DNA of 64,000 bases, taken from contig NC_091274.1 of the NCBI RefSeq assembly GCF_042100115.1, positions 62,001-126,000 on the forward strand, read 5' to 3'. Of this stretch, positions 55,806-64,000 are shown one piece after another (position 1 is the first letter of the stretch; each line of letters starts with the position of its first letter). The stretch comes from Alternaria dauci (lineage: Eukaryota > Ascomycota > Dothideomycetes > Pleosporales > Pleosporaceae). The position numbers were made by a program, and so were the translations under genes. The notes beneath the pieces were generated by a model. It did not search any database. It was not told the DNA's origin and worked only from the letters and a program-made list of their open reading frames with translations.

Positions 55806-56720
55806 ATGGCCATTACCAATGTCGCCCTCATCGGCGGTACAGGCACGCTTGGCGCTCCCGTCCTCAACGCGCTAAAATCCTCCGAATTCGACATATTCGT
55901 GCTCAACCGCCAAACATCCCAATCCGTCTACCCAAAGACGAAAGTCATCACAGTGCCCGATGACTTGAATGTTGAGGAGGTCGCCAAGGCGCTGCGAGAT
56001 CACAAAATTGACGCGCTAGTCATCACCATCGCCGGAAGCCATGTCGAATCGCAGAAGAAGCTCATCGACGCCGCATTCAAGGGCGGCGTGAAGCGCGTGA
56101 TGCCAGCAGAGTTTGGAAGCTGCGACTCTGCGGACGACAAGACAAATGAGGTCCTGCCGTTGATGAAAGGGAAGAAGGACGTCCGGGATTATCTCCTCAC
56201 GTTGGAAGGCAAGGAGCGGGAAGGCGGCATGGGAAATCTTACGTGGACAAGTCTCGTCACAGGTCACTTCTTCGACTGGGGAATGACCTGTGGACTGTTG
56301 AAGTTCGACGTAAAAGCCCGCAAAGCCTATATTCTCGACGGCGGCAACATCAAGTTCTCTGCCTCGAACCTTGACTTCATCGGAAAGGCCGTCGTCAAGA
56401 TCTTAGAGAAGCCAGATGAGACTGCGAACCGACTGCTTTACATTCACAGCCATCATGTCACGCAACTAGAGGTCCTTGCTGCGTTGGAGAAGGCGACAGG
56501 TGACAAGTTTGAGAGGATCGATCAGGATAGTCAAGAAGAGTTGGATATTTCGAGACCGAAGATGCTCAGTGGCGATGGGGAAGCGAGAGAAGAAGTTGTT
56601 GCCGTATGGGGTGTGGTTGCTGCGGATTGGAAGGAAAAGGAAAGTTTCGCGAACAATGTGCTTGGGCTGCAAGAGGAAGATCTCGACCAAGTCGTACGCA
56701 GGGTTGTGTCGGAGCTGTAA
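55806..56720 (+). CDS. NmrA-like / isoflavone-reductase-like NAD(P) protein
   Basis: 304 residues from ATG 55806 (MAITNVALIGGTGTLG). The upstream in-frame ATG at 55725 would add 27 residues before the nucleotide fold and is less likely. The dinucleotide motif GGTGTLG comes at once, followed by FDIFVLNRQ, the ALVITIAGS strand and KRVMPAEFGS, matching the NmrA/isoflavone reductase-like atypical SDR family. Some members reduce aromatic compounds with NADPH and others are redox-sensing regulators. Which of these it is cannot be said. It is intact and divergent from the MDR gene. Confidence 0.85.
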   Translation: MAITNVALIGGTGTLGAPVLNALKSSEFDIFVLNRQTSQSVYPKTKVITVPDDLNVEEVAKALRDHKIDALVITIAGSHVESQKKLIDAAFKGGVKRVMPAEFGSCDSADDKTNEVLPLMKGKKDVRDYLLTLEGKEREGGMGNLTWTSLVTGHFFDWGMTCGLLKFDVKARKAYILDGGNIKFSASNLDFIGKAVVKILEKPDETANRLLYIHSHHVTQLEVLAALEKATGDKFERIDQDSQEELDISRPKMLSGDGEAREEVVAVWGVVAADWKEKESFANNVLGLQEEDLDQVVRRVVSEL

Positions 56721-57283
56721 GTGGGTGCTGGACTGCTCTCAGTGATGATAGCCAGTCAGATTTTCTTGCAACAAGCATGGCTACTCGGCACTAGCTCTGT
56801 GATCATATCAACACGATTACCTTACTTTATGCACAACCACAAATTCTTCAATGATAGAAGTTACAAGAGCGAACATGATCCTGTCTCTCGCTCCACTACG
56901 ATCGCTTGCATGTGGCTACGTCCCAACCAGACCCCATATACACCCATGGCCAGTCGTATGGCACTTTGGCATCAGATCTGATTACATTCGTGCCCGATGA
57001 CACTAGCACGCACCATAGCTGCACGATATACAACATTGCTTGCGACAGTTGTCTAGATAAGAGACCTGTGAGAATGCCATAGGGATGTAATAGTTAGTGG
57101 CGAAACAGTATAAGCTTTTCATTGATGTTAGACGGTGCAATAGCTGAAGAAGTATTATTCCGTTCTCTTGTACATGCTACGGGGTATCATCAGTCATCGT
57201 GCTTAGTATACCATGCCCTATCTCTCAAGAGGCGTCGTGGGGAGATCCTCGTCACCATAACCAATCGTATGTCGTCCATCTAC
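56721..57283. other. Intergenic region between convergent genes
   Basis: About 560 bases. No coding sequence or structure recognised. Confidence 0.4.
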
Positions 57284-58405
57284 TTATACACTCCATCCGT
57301 CCGAACGCCCAAGTTTGGCGTGCGGCCAAACTGTCAATGAAGTATCTTGAGCATCCTCCTTGAACAGCTTGTGGCGCATACTTTCCAGCAGATCCTCCCG
57401 GCCCTTATCTTCCAAACTCTTCAACTTGTTCTTCACAAAACCTTTTCCGCCACTCTTCTTCGCCGCGTCTTCAGCTCCTCCATCTGTCCTCCAGACCGCA
57501 AGATCATCATCTGCAGCCTTGTAAACCGGCGGCACATCGTACTGACTAAAGCAATTTCTCTCCAGCTGACCCACAGGATACGCATGGCCAAAGAACTCCC
57601 GAATATCCTGCTTGAATGCAGGGTCCTGGTGGAGAGCGAAGCCACTGGAATACGCAGTCCGAAAAGGCTCGACTGTGATGTGATGTTTCTCACTCGAGAA
57701 GGCGACACTGGCGGCGGAGGGAAGCGAGAAGTTGGCAGAAGCTGGCTGCTCCGTGAACTTTTTGGAATAGTCGTAGCTGAAAGACGCCATGCGCGGTGCA
57801 GGAGGCTTGTAGATGTTGGTAGAGGCGAATGCAGGCGGTTTGGGAGGATCGAAGCCGAACGGCGCCATGGGCGCTTGACTGCGGGCGTAAGAGCGCTGCA
57901 TGTTGTTTGGAGGAGGTGTTGATGGTGGAGGTCGTGTGTTGACAGTAGACTGCGAGGAAGCCATGGGCATATGGCCACCCCTCAAGTCGTGCTGCATGTT
58001 GGATGAGGGAGATGTGGGTAGAGAAGGTCGACTGTTGACAAAAAGTGCCGGAGCAGCCATATTAGTCGAAGGCGGAGCTGTTGTTTGTCAGTGGTAAGAA
58101 AGTGAAGGTGAATCAGTGTCTTGGGGCTACTCACGTTTGCTTCGCTGCGTCACGCCCAACTCACTCAATAGGAAAAGCACGCCTTCATGCGCGATGAGTA
58201 AGGAAGGCCGTCGTACCAGCGGCTCGATGTGGCGGACCCAAGTCGAAATATCCTCGCCGTTCGTGGTCGCTGCTACGGCAAATTCAAGAAATTCTTTGTA
58301 GAAACACCAGTCGGGGCCGAGCTCTGCTCGAATGATCAGGAGAAGCGGACTGAAATTGTTCAATTTCGTATCCGGCCTCGGTATTCGCTGCTGGCCTCGC
58401 TGCAT
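57284..58405 (-). CDS. Pro/Ser-rich protein of unknown function
   Basis: Exons 58405-58135 and 58077-57284 with a GTGAGT..ACAG intron give 354 residues. The N-terminal 90 residues form an ordered-looking segment (ELGPDWCFYKEFLEFAVAAT, then LLIAHEGVLFLLSELG). The middle is rich in Pro, Ser and Asn with repeated RPS.P and NMQ motifs. The C-terminus is conserved-looking (FKQDIREFFGHAYPVGQLER), then Lys-rich and acidic. No domain is recognised. The start at 58405 is the first ATG in frame; the frame is open to 58462, and a first exon further upstream near 58500-58550 is possible (GTAATC donor, CTCAG acceptor). No signal peptide or membrane helix. Confidence 0.6.
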
Positions 58406-58708
58406 CGGATGTGTCTGTGGACTGATTGAGAAATGGAAGAGTGGGGCCTGTAGCCGAAACAATCTGAGGGTAAAGAAATGTGTCGGAAGGTAGAGAGGGT
58501 CATCGTGAACATAAGGATCGATTACCTATTGGAGTAACACTCGTCCGCATCGCGACAATAGCAAACGGAAGTAAAATAGCCGATCTAGGCAACACAGATA
58601 TACTTGAGTACCGTGAGAACGACAAGACAGCAATTTAGATGGACTTGAAAATGATCCGTCAAGCTACGGCTCTCATCGCGCCGTAGTTCATAAAGATACC
58701 AAAGTCCC

Positions 58709-59518
58709 TCACACATTGCCAGCATTCCATCTCTTCGCGAACGGGTCATGATCTGGATCAGTCCAACGGACATACTCCGCACTATCAGCCAGCTCTTGCG
58801 CAATCGTCTCACCATAATTCAGTCCCACAAAGGCATATGTCGCGTCTATGCCCGCGCTGATACCAGATCCCGTCACGATGTTTCCATCGACAACCCATCG
58901 TGCCTCTGCGACCCAGTTCACGTTCGGTCCAGTGCTCGTCGCCCAGGTGTAAGCGCGCTTGTTCGTCGTCGCACGTCGGCCATCCAGAACACCAGCGCGA
59001 GCTAAAATGGTGGCTCCGGTGCATACGCATAACAGCGCTTTCAGGTTAGGGTATATATGCTTCACGAACTCGATTTCGGCTTCCATGTTATTGCGCGTAC
59101 CAACGCCACCGGGCACAATGAGAACGTCGATGGCGCCGCCCCGCGCCTCCGCATATGCACCTGCCTCTTGGATCTCAAGCTGCTCGCGGAACGTGCGGTC
59201 AACCATCAGGCTCTGCGAAACATTCGTCTCGGGGTGCGAGAACATCTGATTTCCAGCTCTTTGATGCGAAGTCTCTACCGGTTCGCTGTCTGCGGCGAGC
59301 ATAGTCAACCTCGTGGGGAAGTGGTATAGCATGGACAGCGAGTTGAATACATCAAGCGGACCGAAGACGTCGAGCGCTTGGAAGCCGGGGAAGAGCAGCA
59401 CGCCATAATGTATAGGTTTCTTGCCGTTGACGTCGAAGAATGGCGGTTTGACGGCTGATGGGTTAGGGGTACCGTTGGTGCCGGAGCCCGGAGAAAGTTT
59501 CGCCGATGCGGTGGTCAT
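58709..59518 (-). CDS. DJ-1/PfpI family protein
   Basis: 269 residues from ATG 59518; an upstream ATG at 59644 would add 42. After a Gly/Pro-rich lead, the fold begins HYGVLLFPGFQALDVFGPLD, with DVLIVPGGVG in the middle and the nucleophile elbow LLCVCTGATIL, where Cys166 is the expected catalytic residue. This is the class I glutamine-amidotransferase-like DJ-1/PfpI family; the FPGFQALDVFGPLDV start resembles isonitrile hydratases and AraC-type regulators' ligand domains. No DNA-binding part is attached. Substrate unknown. Cytosolic by lack of signals. Confidence 0.85.
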   Translation of the reverse strand: MTTASAKLSPGSGTNGTPNPSAVKPPFFDVNGKKPIHYGVLLFPGFQALDVFGPLDVFNSLSMLYHFPTRLTMLAADSEPVETSHQRAGNQMFSHPETNVSQSLMVDRTFREQLEIQEAGAYAEARGGAIDVLIVPGGVGTRNNMEAEIEFVKHIYPNLKALLCVCTGATILARAGVLDGRRATTNKRAYTWATSTGPNVNWVAEARWVVDGNIVTGSGISAGIDATYAFVGLNYGETIAQELADSAEYVRWTDPDHDPFAKRWNAGNV

Positions 59519-60309
59519 GGTTTCTTGGTGCAGCGGGGTAGGAAGAACCTTGGAAGTTTGTGTGTGGTAGTAACAACATCCTTTTATCGCAGTGCGGCAT
59601 GGTCCCATACATATCATCGTAACGATTACCGAGCTAGTCTCCACATGCGCGAACTGGCGACTGTGGCTTTAGTCTCAGCTGAAGAGCTCTTAGACTCAGC
59701 TAGGCGCACCGAGGCGGAACGCCTAGACCGCCGGCATGTGCGATAGGACCCTGACCGCGACTAATAATACTATTCTGCTCATACGCCCTCTTCCCCATAA
59801 AGATGCGGCTCACAGTTGATAGTCAGGTCGATGTACCGCATCGAAGGGTACCTGTGTCCCAGACTGAGATTACGTCAGCCATACCAGGCGACGCAGTAAC
59901 TACCAAGGTACTCGCCTCCTTGGCCGCCATGCACAGATCACGCTCCAAAGAAAAGGGACGCTGCAAATGGAATATGCAGGAAGTCAAGCGTGACAGATGG
60001 CGGACAGCGCGCCTAGACGCCCTCGCCCAGGCTTCATTGAGAAATCGCAGACGAGAAGCGCACGAGTCGATTCTCAACATCGTTCCTGTCCAGTCCACGT
60101 CACCATGCTTGCTTCTGGGTCGCAATGACCGAATTTTGCGATGCAGTCGAGGTAATGTATACGTTGCTCGATATGAGACTCAGGGTCGAAGAAATCCATC
60201 GCACAGACCCGGTTTGCTGTCCGCCTACGAGTTCATTCACTTCCAGCATCCATCACCATCTCTATCACTCTCTATCAATTCCATTCTTCGCTCATCTCGG
60301 AACTCCACA
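59519..60309. other. Intergenic region
   Basis: About 790 bases between two divergent genes. Frames crossing it run into the following plus-strand gene; nothing independent is recognised. Confidence 0.4.
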
Positions 60310-60658
60310 ATGCCAGTATTTAAGGGAAAAGGCGGTCGTAAGTCGACAGAAACAGATGCGCAACGAGCAAGAGACATGTGGATCGCGCACCGAACCCGTG
60401 ACAGTTTATTCCTTAACGGAGAAGGCATTCCCGATCATATCCATGGTGACCTCGACGCACTCATCAAATGGAACTCCTCAAAGACCAATCGTCCTGACCG
60501 CCCAGAACGCCCAGTAAACGACGCTCCAGTATCACAACATCTCACGAGAGAACACATTCGAGCTTGGAGGCAGGTCTTGATTCTATGCACTCACATCATT
60601 TTAGTCCGTGTCTAACCCTACACAGGAAAAGCGCCAACGAATGCAGGGCCAACTTTAA
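60310..60658 (+). CDS. Small basic hypothetical protein
   Basis: Exon 1 (60310-60573) and exon 2 (60626-60658), with a GTCTTG..ACAG intron and CTAAC branch, encode 98 residues. It begins MPVFKGKGGRKSTETDAQRA and ends EKRQRMQGQL; it is basic, polar, without signal or membrane segment. Unspliced the frame would end TLILVRV-like soon after. A longer plus frame to 60911 (with CIYCLHFIDYREHPK and FCRRSECIGRGK) might belong to it through another splice, but I found no in-phase join. The 3' exon overlaps the antisense gene's end by about 40 bases. Family unknown. Confidence 0.45.
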
Positions 60659-61798
60659 GCAAGTCCTCCTGTGGCCATGCATATACTGCCTCCACTTCAT
60701 CGATTACAGGGAACATCCGAAGATCGCGCGTTTCTTCTGCAGGCGGTCGGAATGTATAGGTAGAGGCAAGATCCAGGTCAACTGTCTCTGGGATATCGAG
60801 GAAGGAAAAAAACGGAAATTCGATAATCGGGCCAGGGCGATATCTTGGCAGGACGACGACCGGGCGAGCATAGCCTCCTCTTCCTCCGCCGATACAGTGC
60901 GCCCGCACTAGGATCATCTTGGCTGCGCCCAAGAGATAGTGTCCATGACTTCGTAACCAGGGGCCCAATCACCATGCGGCCAGATCGAGTCGTCCCATAT
61001 GTCTTCGAGAGGCTCGAGTTGCAGCCCGTTGCCATTTTCATATTCTTCGGAATCTTCAGTATCGGTAGTGGTTGGAAATGCTGGCAAAGTCGCGAAGTTC
61101 TGGTCGCCCACTGGTCCTGGCGCGTCTGGAAGTTCTTCAATCACCTCGCTGTCGTTTCTGCTCATACCAAGGCTTTCAGATTCAGGGTTAGCCGGAGATG
61201 CTGGCGATGTCGCAGGGCTCTGGGTAACCGCTGGCGCGTCAGCTTCGGTAGTCGCGATAGTCGGCGAATGAGCCAATGCTACAGATTCTTCGCTCGTCTC
61301 AGGCTCAGGCTCTGCATCCTTGTCTAAAGCAAAGTTCGGTACTGTAGCCAATGTTTCCTCTGGTGCGGCCACAATATTGCCTTTCTTTGCCCTCTCTGCC
61401 TCCCACTTTGGTTTGTTTCTATGCTTCTGTTGAGTCAAGGTTGCTTCAATCACATCCTCGTTGTCATCTCCCGCTGCTACACCGTTTCCAACCACTGGGA
61501 ACTTGACCCGTCCTTCGCCAGGCTTTTGTCCCTCAATCTCTGGATTTTGTAACACCGCCACCCTGTTGTGAAACCTCAAGATTGCCGGAAAGTTCTCGAC
61601 GAACGTTGCCATTTCAAGAGCCGACTCACTCGCGCGAACTTCTGCATTTATGATATCGTCGTAGTATCCGCGGTAGATCCTGTGGGCGGCGGGAGGCAAC
61701 TTCTTGCGGATTATGGTGAGAGTGGCTGCTACGGTTAGGAGTACCTTGTAGGCACTACTCCTGGAAGCGGAGAAACTGTAAGGATCCCAGTCAGACAT
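60618..61798 (-). CDS. Hypothetical protein, possibly single-span, with acidic low-complexity body
   Basis: ATG 61798 opens a frame to 60914 (294 residues). A hydrophobic stretch at about 15-30 (AYKVLLTVAATLTIIRKK) may be a membrane anchor; the rest is Glu/Ala/Pro/Thr-rich. A 49-base intron (GTTACG..CCTAG, just before the stop) could join it to a second exon ending at 60618 that reads RPVVVLPRYRPGPIIEFPFF and so on. The spliced form would be longer, but the second exon lies antisense to another protein-like frame, so only one of the two may be real. No family recognised. Confidence 0.5.
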
Positions 61799-62784
61799 GG
61801 TTAATATTCGAAGTTGCTGTTAGTAGAGTTCGAGATTGTGCTGTGGTGTGGTTTGACCGTGCATTGAAATACCTAGCGGACTTTGAATTGAGAAGGCTCA
61901 ATTCTGCCTGGAGCTGCACCAGCACGGACTGTGAAACATATCTGACAATGAAAGAAATTCACTACCTCTACTAACGCGCAATGACCCTCTGCGATAGTGG
62001 CGTAGTACTTACCTGGGTACATCCAGTACTAGCACTTCCTCCAACTGGCCGCAGTCAGCGTTGATGACTATCTCCTCAGTCTTGACATTCCTTGAATCAC
62101 TGCCATCACCGCGTCCGAAAATCCGAGATGCTTAGCTACAGCGTCATGAAATAACGTATAAACTCCCTATACGCAGGAAAAAACTGTCTCGATTCACTGA
62201 TACATCTATCGCCTTCTGAGAGCCCATGGGCGGTATTGTAATCTTCGCTCGAACAACATTATGTATGGATATATACTAGAATTGCGATCTACTCCTGTCA
62301 ACGCCTTTTGCCCCTTACAGGGTGGTTCTGTCAAAATGGAATCTACGGAAGCAGTGTGACAGACCATGTATCTATATCAATCTTCCAACGGTAGTCTAGC
62401 TATCGTTTTCATCCTAAGTACTACGCACATGTGCCCGAGTGAGCTTCTGCTTTCACCCAGTCCAAATACTCTTCTCTCAAGCATATCGCGGCCGCTACCT
62501 CTATTCCGCGCGATAGCTCCAAGATGAGCCCACGTTTTGTAGTAGAAAGTTGTGGGGACCATCTGGAACTCGACGAGAGTGAATGATCCTCCAATTTTCG
62601 TCACGTGTTAGTGTGGCAGGATAACCCGAAAAGGGAAAGGCGAAAAGGGATTAACAGGTTGGTGGCATCATCTATTGTGCATTCACTGAAAACGAAAATC
62701 TACGTACATCATATCAAGCCCCATGCGAAAACATACCGTAGTTGCAGACTCTTCGATGCTGTGTCCCACCGGAAATGCAAGCGC
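61799..62784. other. Intergenic region
   Basis: About 1 kb between two minus-strand genes. Nothing recognised apart from short frames. Confidence 0.4.
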
Positions 62785-63972
62785 TCACCACATGCGGCTT
62801 TGGGAGACCTTGACAGAGATCTTCCGGCCACCAACTGTCTTCCCGCTCAACTCCATCGCGCGCCCAACCTCGCTAGTCGCAATACGAACGAAAGCGTAGC
62901 CCTGCTTGAGGACGATCTTGGTAACCGTGAAACCTGCAAAGAAGGTGCGGACGTCCGATTCCGCAACATCATACGGGAGATTGTTCAGCTTCAGATCCGT
63001 CGTGTCTTGCGGAAGTGCAGCAGGCGGCTCGCCAACCACACCTAAGCTGGACTTCGTCTTCCTGTTCTCCCTATGCGATACGCTCACTCGGATGGTGTAA
63101 CCATGCCATTGCAGACCGTTCCCGAATCGCGCGAGAACTGCACTTGCATCCCATTTCCGAATGACGACGAAGCAGAAGTTTCTGTCGCCAGGTGGCAGAG
63201 TGACATCGCAGAGGTGAACGTCCTTGAAGATGTCACGAACATCCGCGACTGTAGCGCCAATCCGTATACCCCCAACGAAGAGTACCACATCCTTCTCGGC
63301 TGCCTCTTTGCTGATTATTTTCTCCATCCGTTCGTCTGGGACGCGCCGGGCTATCACCATCTTCTCTCTCCAATAGGTGCCATTGAGAAGATACACAAGA
63401 CTGATTGCCATACTATGCGTGTAGAGCTGCCTGAGAGCAACTCCCGGTTCTGCACATCTGCTGCGAACGGTTTCGATACCCTCGACGTAACGGTGAACGG
63501 GTGGCTCACCTTTTAGAATACGGACTAGTTCAGCGTAATTTGATTCCTCGATTCCATAGGCATGATCGTTTATAGGCTGCATCAACTTTGAAAGATTCCT
63601 CAAAGTGTGCCTTTTGGGGAGCCCCGTGATCTCGACGGTTCGCGACAGCGTGCCGTTTTCGCGGGCGCGGAGATAATCCGACAAGCGATTCGGGAAACCC
63701 TTGACGAGTTCAGCCTCTGGCTCGTCACGTAACCTGATGATAACCCTCAGATCAGTCACGCCGAAGCTAGAGTTGTCAAAGTGTTCGACGAATTTCTTCG
63801 CAATCCCGTGTGTATTGAAGACTACCCGGGCGCAGTCACCTCCTCCAGGCGGTGAGTAGATGTCCTTGATATCATCCTTAATTTCATCCTTGGACGTATC
63901 CCAAAACCCGAGCAGTATGAGGTATGGCTCGGTTTTCAAGGGAAGACGGCTAATAGATACGATGGTCGACAT
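62785..63972 (-). CDS. RNA-binding protein with RRM domains
   Basis: 395 residues in one exon. Two RRMs are clear in the C-terminal half: one near 228-303 (VVLFVGGIRIGATVADVRDIF, RNP2-like, with NFCFVVIRKW as RNP1), and one near 325-394 (LKLNNLPYDVAESDVRTFF, with GYAFVRIATS as RNP1). The first 200 residues hold two more divergent RRM-like segments, for example RTVEITGLPKRHTLRNLSKL. Such multi-RRM proteins bind RNA in the nucleus or cytoplasm; the target is unknown. The gene ends just before the window's right edge on its 5' side (start 63972). The frame is intact. Confidence 0.85.
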   Translation of the reverse strand: MSTIVSISRLPLKTEPYLILLGFWDTSKDEIKDDIKDIYSPPGGGDCARVVFNTHGIAKKFVEHFDNSSFGVTDLRVIIRLRDEPEAELVKGFPNRLSDYLRARENGTLSRTVEITGLPKRHTLRNLSKLMQPINDHAYGIEESNYAELVRILKGEPPVHRYVEGIETVRSRCAEPGVALRQLYTHSMAISLVYLLNGTYWREKMVIARRVPDERMEKIISKEAAEKDVVLFVGGIRIGATVADVRDIFKDVHLCDVTLPPGDRNFCFVVIRKWDASAVLARFGNGLQWHGYTIRVSVSHRENRKTKSSLGVVGEPPAALPQDTTDLKLNNLPYDVAESDVRTFFAGFTVTKIVLKQGYAFVRIATSEVGRAMELSGKTVGGRKISVKVSQSRMW

Positions 63973-64000
63973 GGTTGGTTTAGTGTGTCCAGAAGTTATT

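Overview
The window looks like nuclear DNA of a filamentous ascomycete, most likely a Dothideomycete of the Pleosporales type. The basis is short introns of about 45-95 bases with GT..AG ends and CTRAC-like branch sites, fungal protein families (HET domain, DUF3405, GH28, protoglobin, AHC1-like), compact housekeeping genes, and AT-rich repeat islands. No rRNA, tRNA or CRISPR array was recognised. Gene models were spliced by eye, so exon ends are inferences unless stated otherwise.

Layout. 1-2430: three paralogous small secreted cysteine-rich proteins with one shared intron position (effector-like, function unknown). 4286-6025: a cytochrome P450 with a frameshift. 6184-7623: a carboxylesterase. 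8735-9037: another small secreted cysteine-rich protein. 9509-11514: a five-exon kelch-type membrane protein. 13221-15692: a DUF3405 type II membrane protein. 15916-17238: an acyl-CoA dehydrogenase. 17625-19398: an F-box/LRR-like gene with an in-frame stop. 21038-21894: a hAT-type MITE interrupted by a solo LTR. 21976-23250: a secreted endopolygalacturonase. 23251-27238: about 4 kb with no firm gene, containing one decayed-looking frame.

27239-42287 is mainly a conserved housekeeping block: eIF3f and UTP25 (divergent), a secreted protein gene with a premature stop, a 54-residue small gene, TAF13 and the Golgi protein Kish (divergent), an AHC1-like zinc-finger protein and a protoglobin-domain protein. 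42620-47265 holds two tandem HET-domain genes. 47589-47964 is a second, uninterrupted copy of the hAT-type MITE. Then follow an SDR, a pogo-like transposase relic, and an epoxide hydrolase split by a 1.4 kb AT-rich insertion. A second MITE family lies at 53726-54056. The right end carries an MDR oxidoreductase, an NmrA-like reductase, a Pro-rich unknown, a DJ-1/PfpI protein, two convergent unknown genes and an RRM protein.

How it fits together. Stable core genes (translation initiation, ribosome assembly, TFIID, Golgi traffic, chromatin) alternate with accessory stretches. The accessory stretches hold secreted proteins, a pectin-degrading enzyme, HET allorecognition-type genes, scattered oxidoreductases and most of the transposon debris. 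Four genes are visibly broken: the P450, the F-box gene, the 31784-33141 secreted protein gene and the epoxide hydrolase. No complete secondary-metabolite cluster is visible. The most distinctive accessory features are the cysteine-rich family at the left edge and the nested mobile elements with intact target-site duplications.
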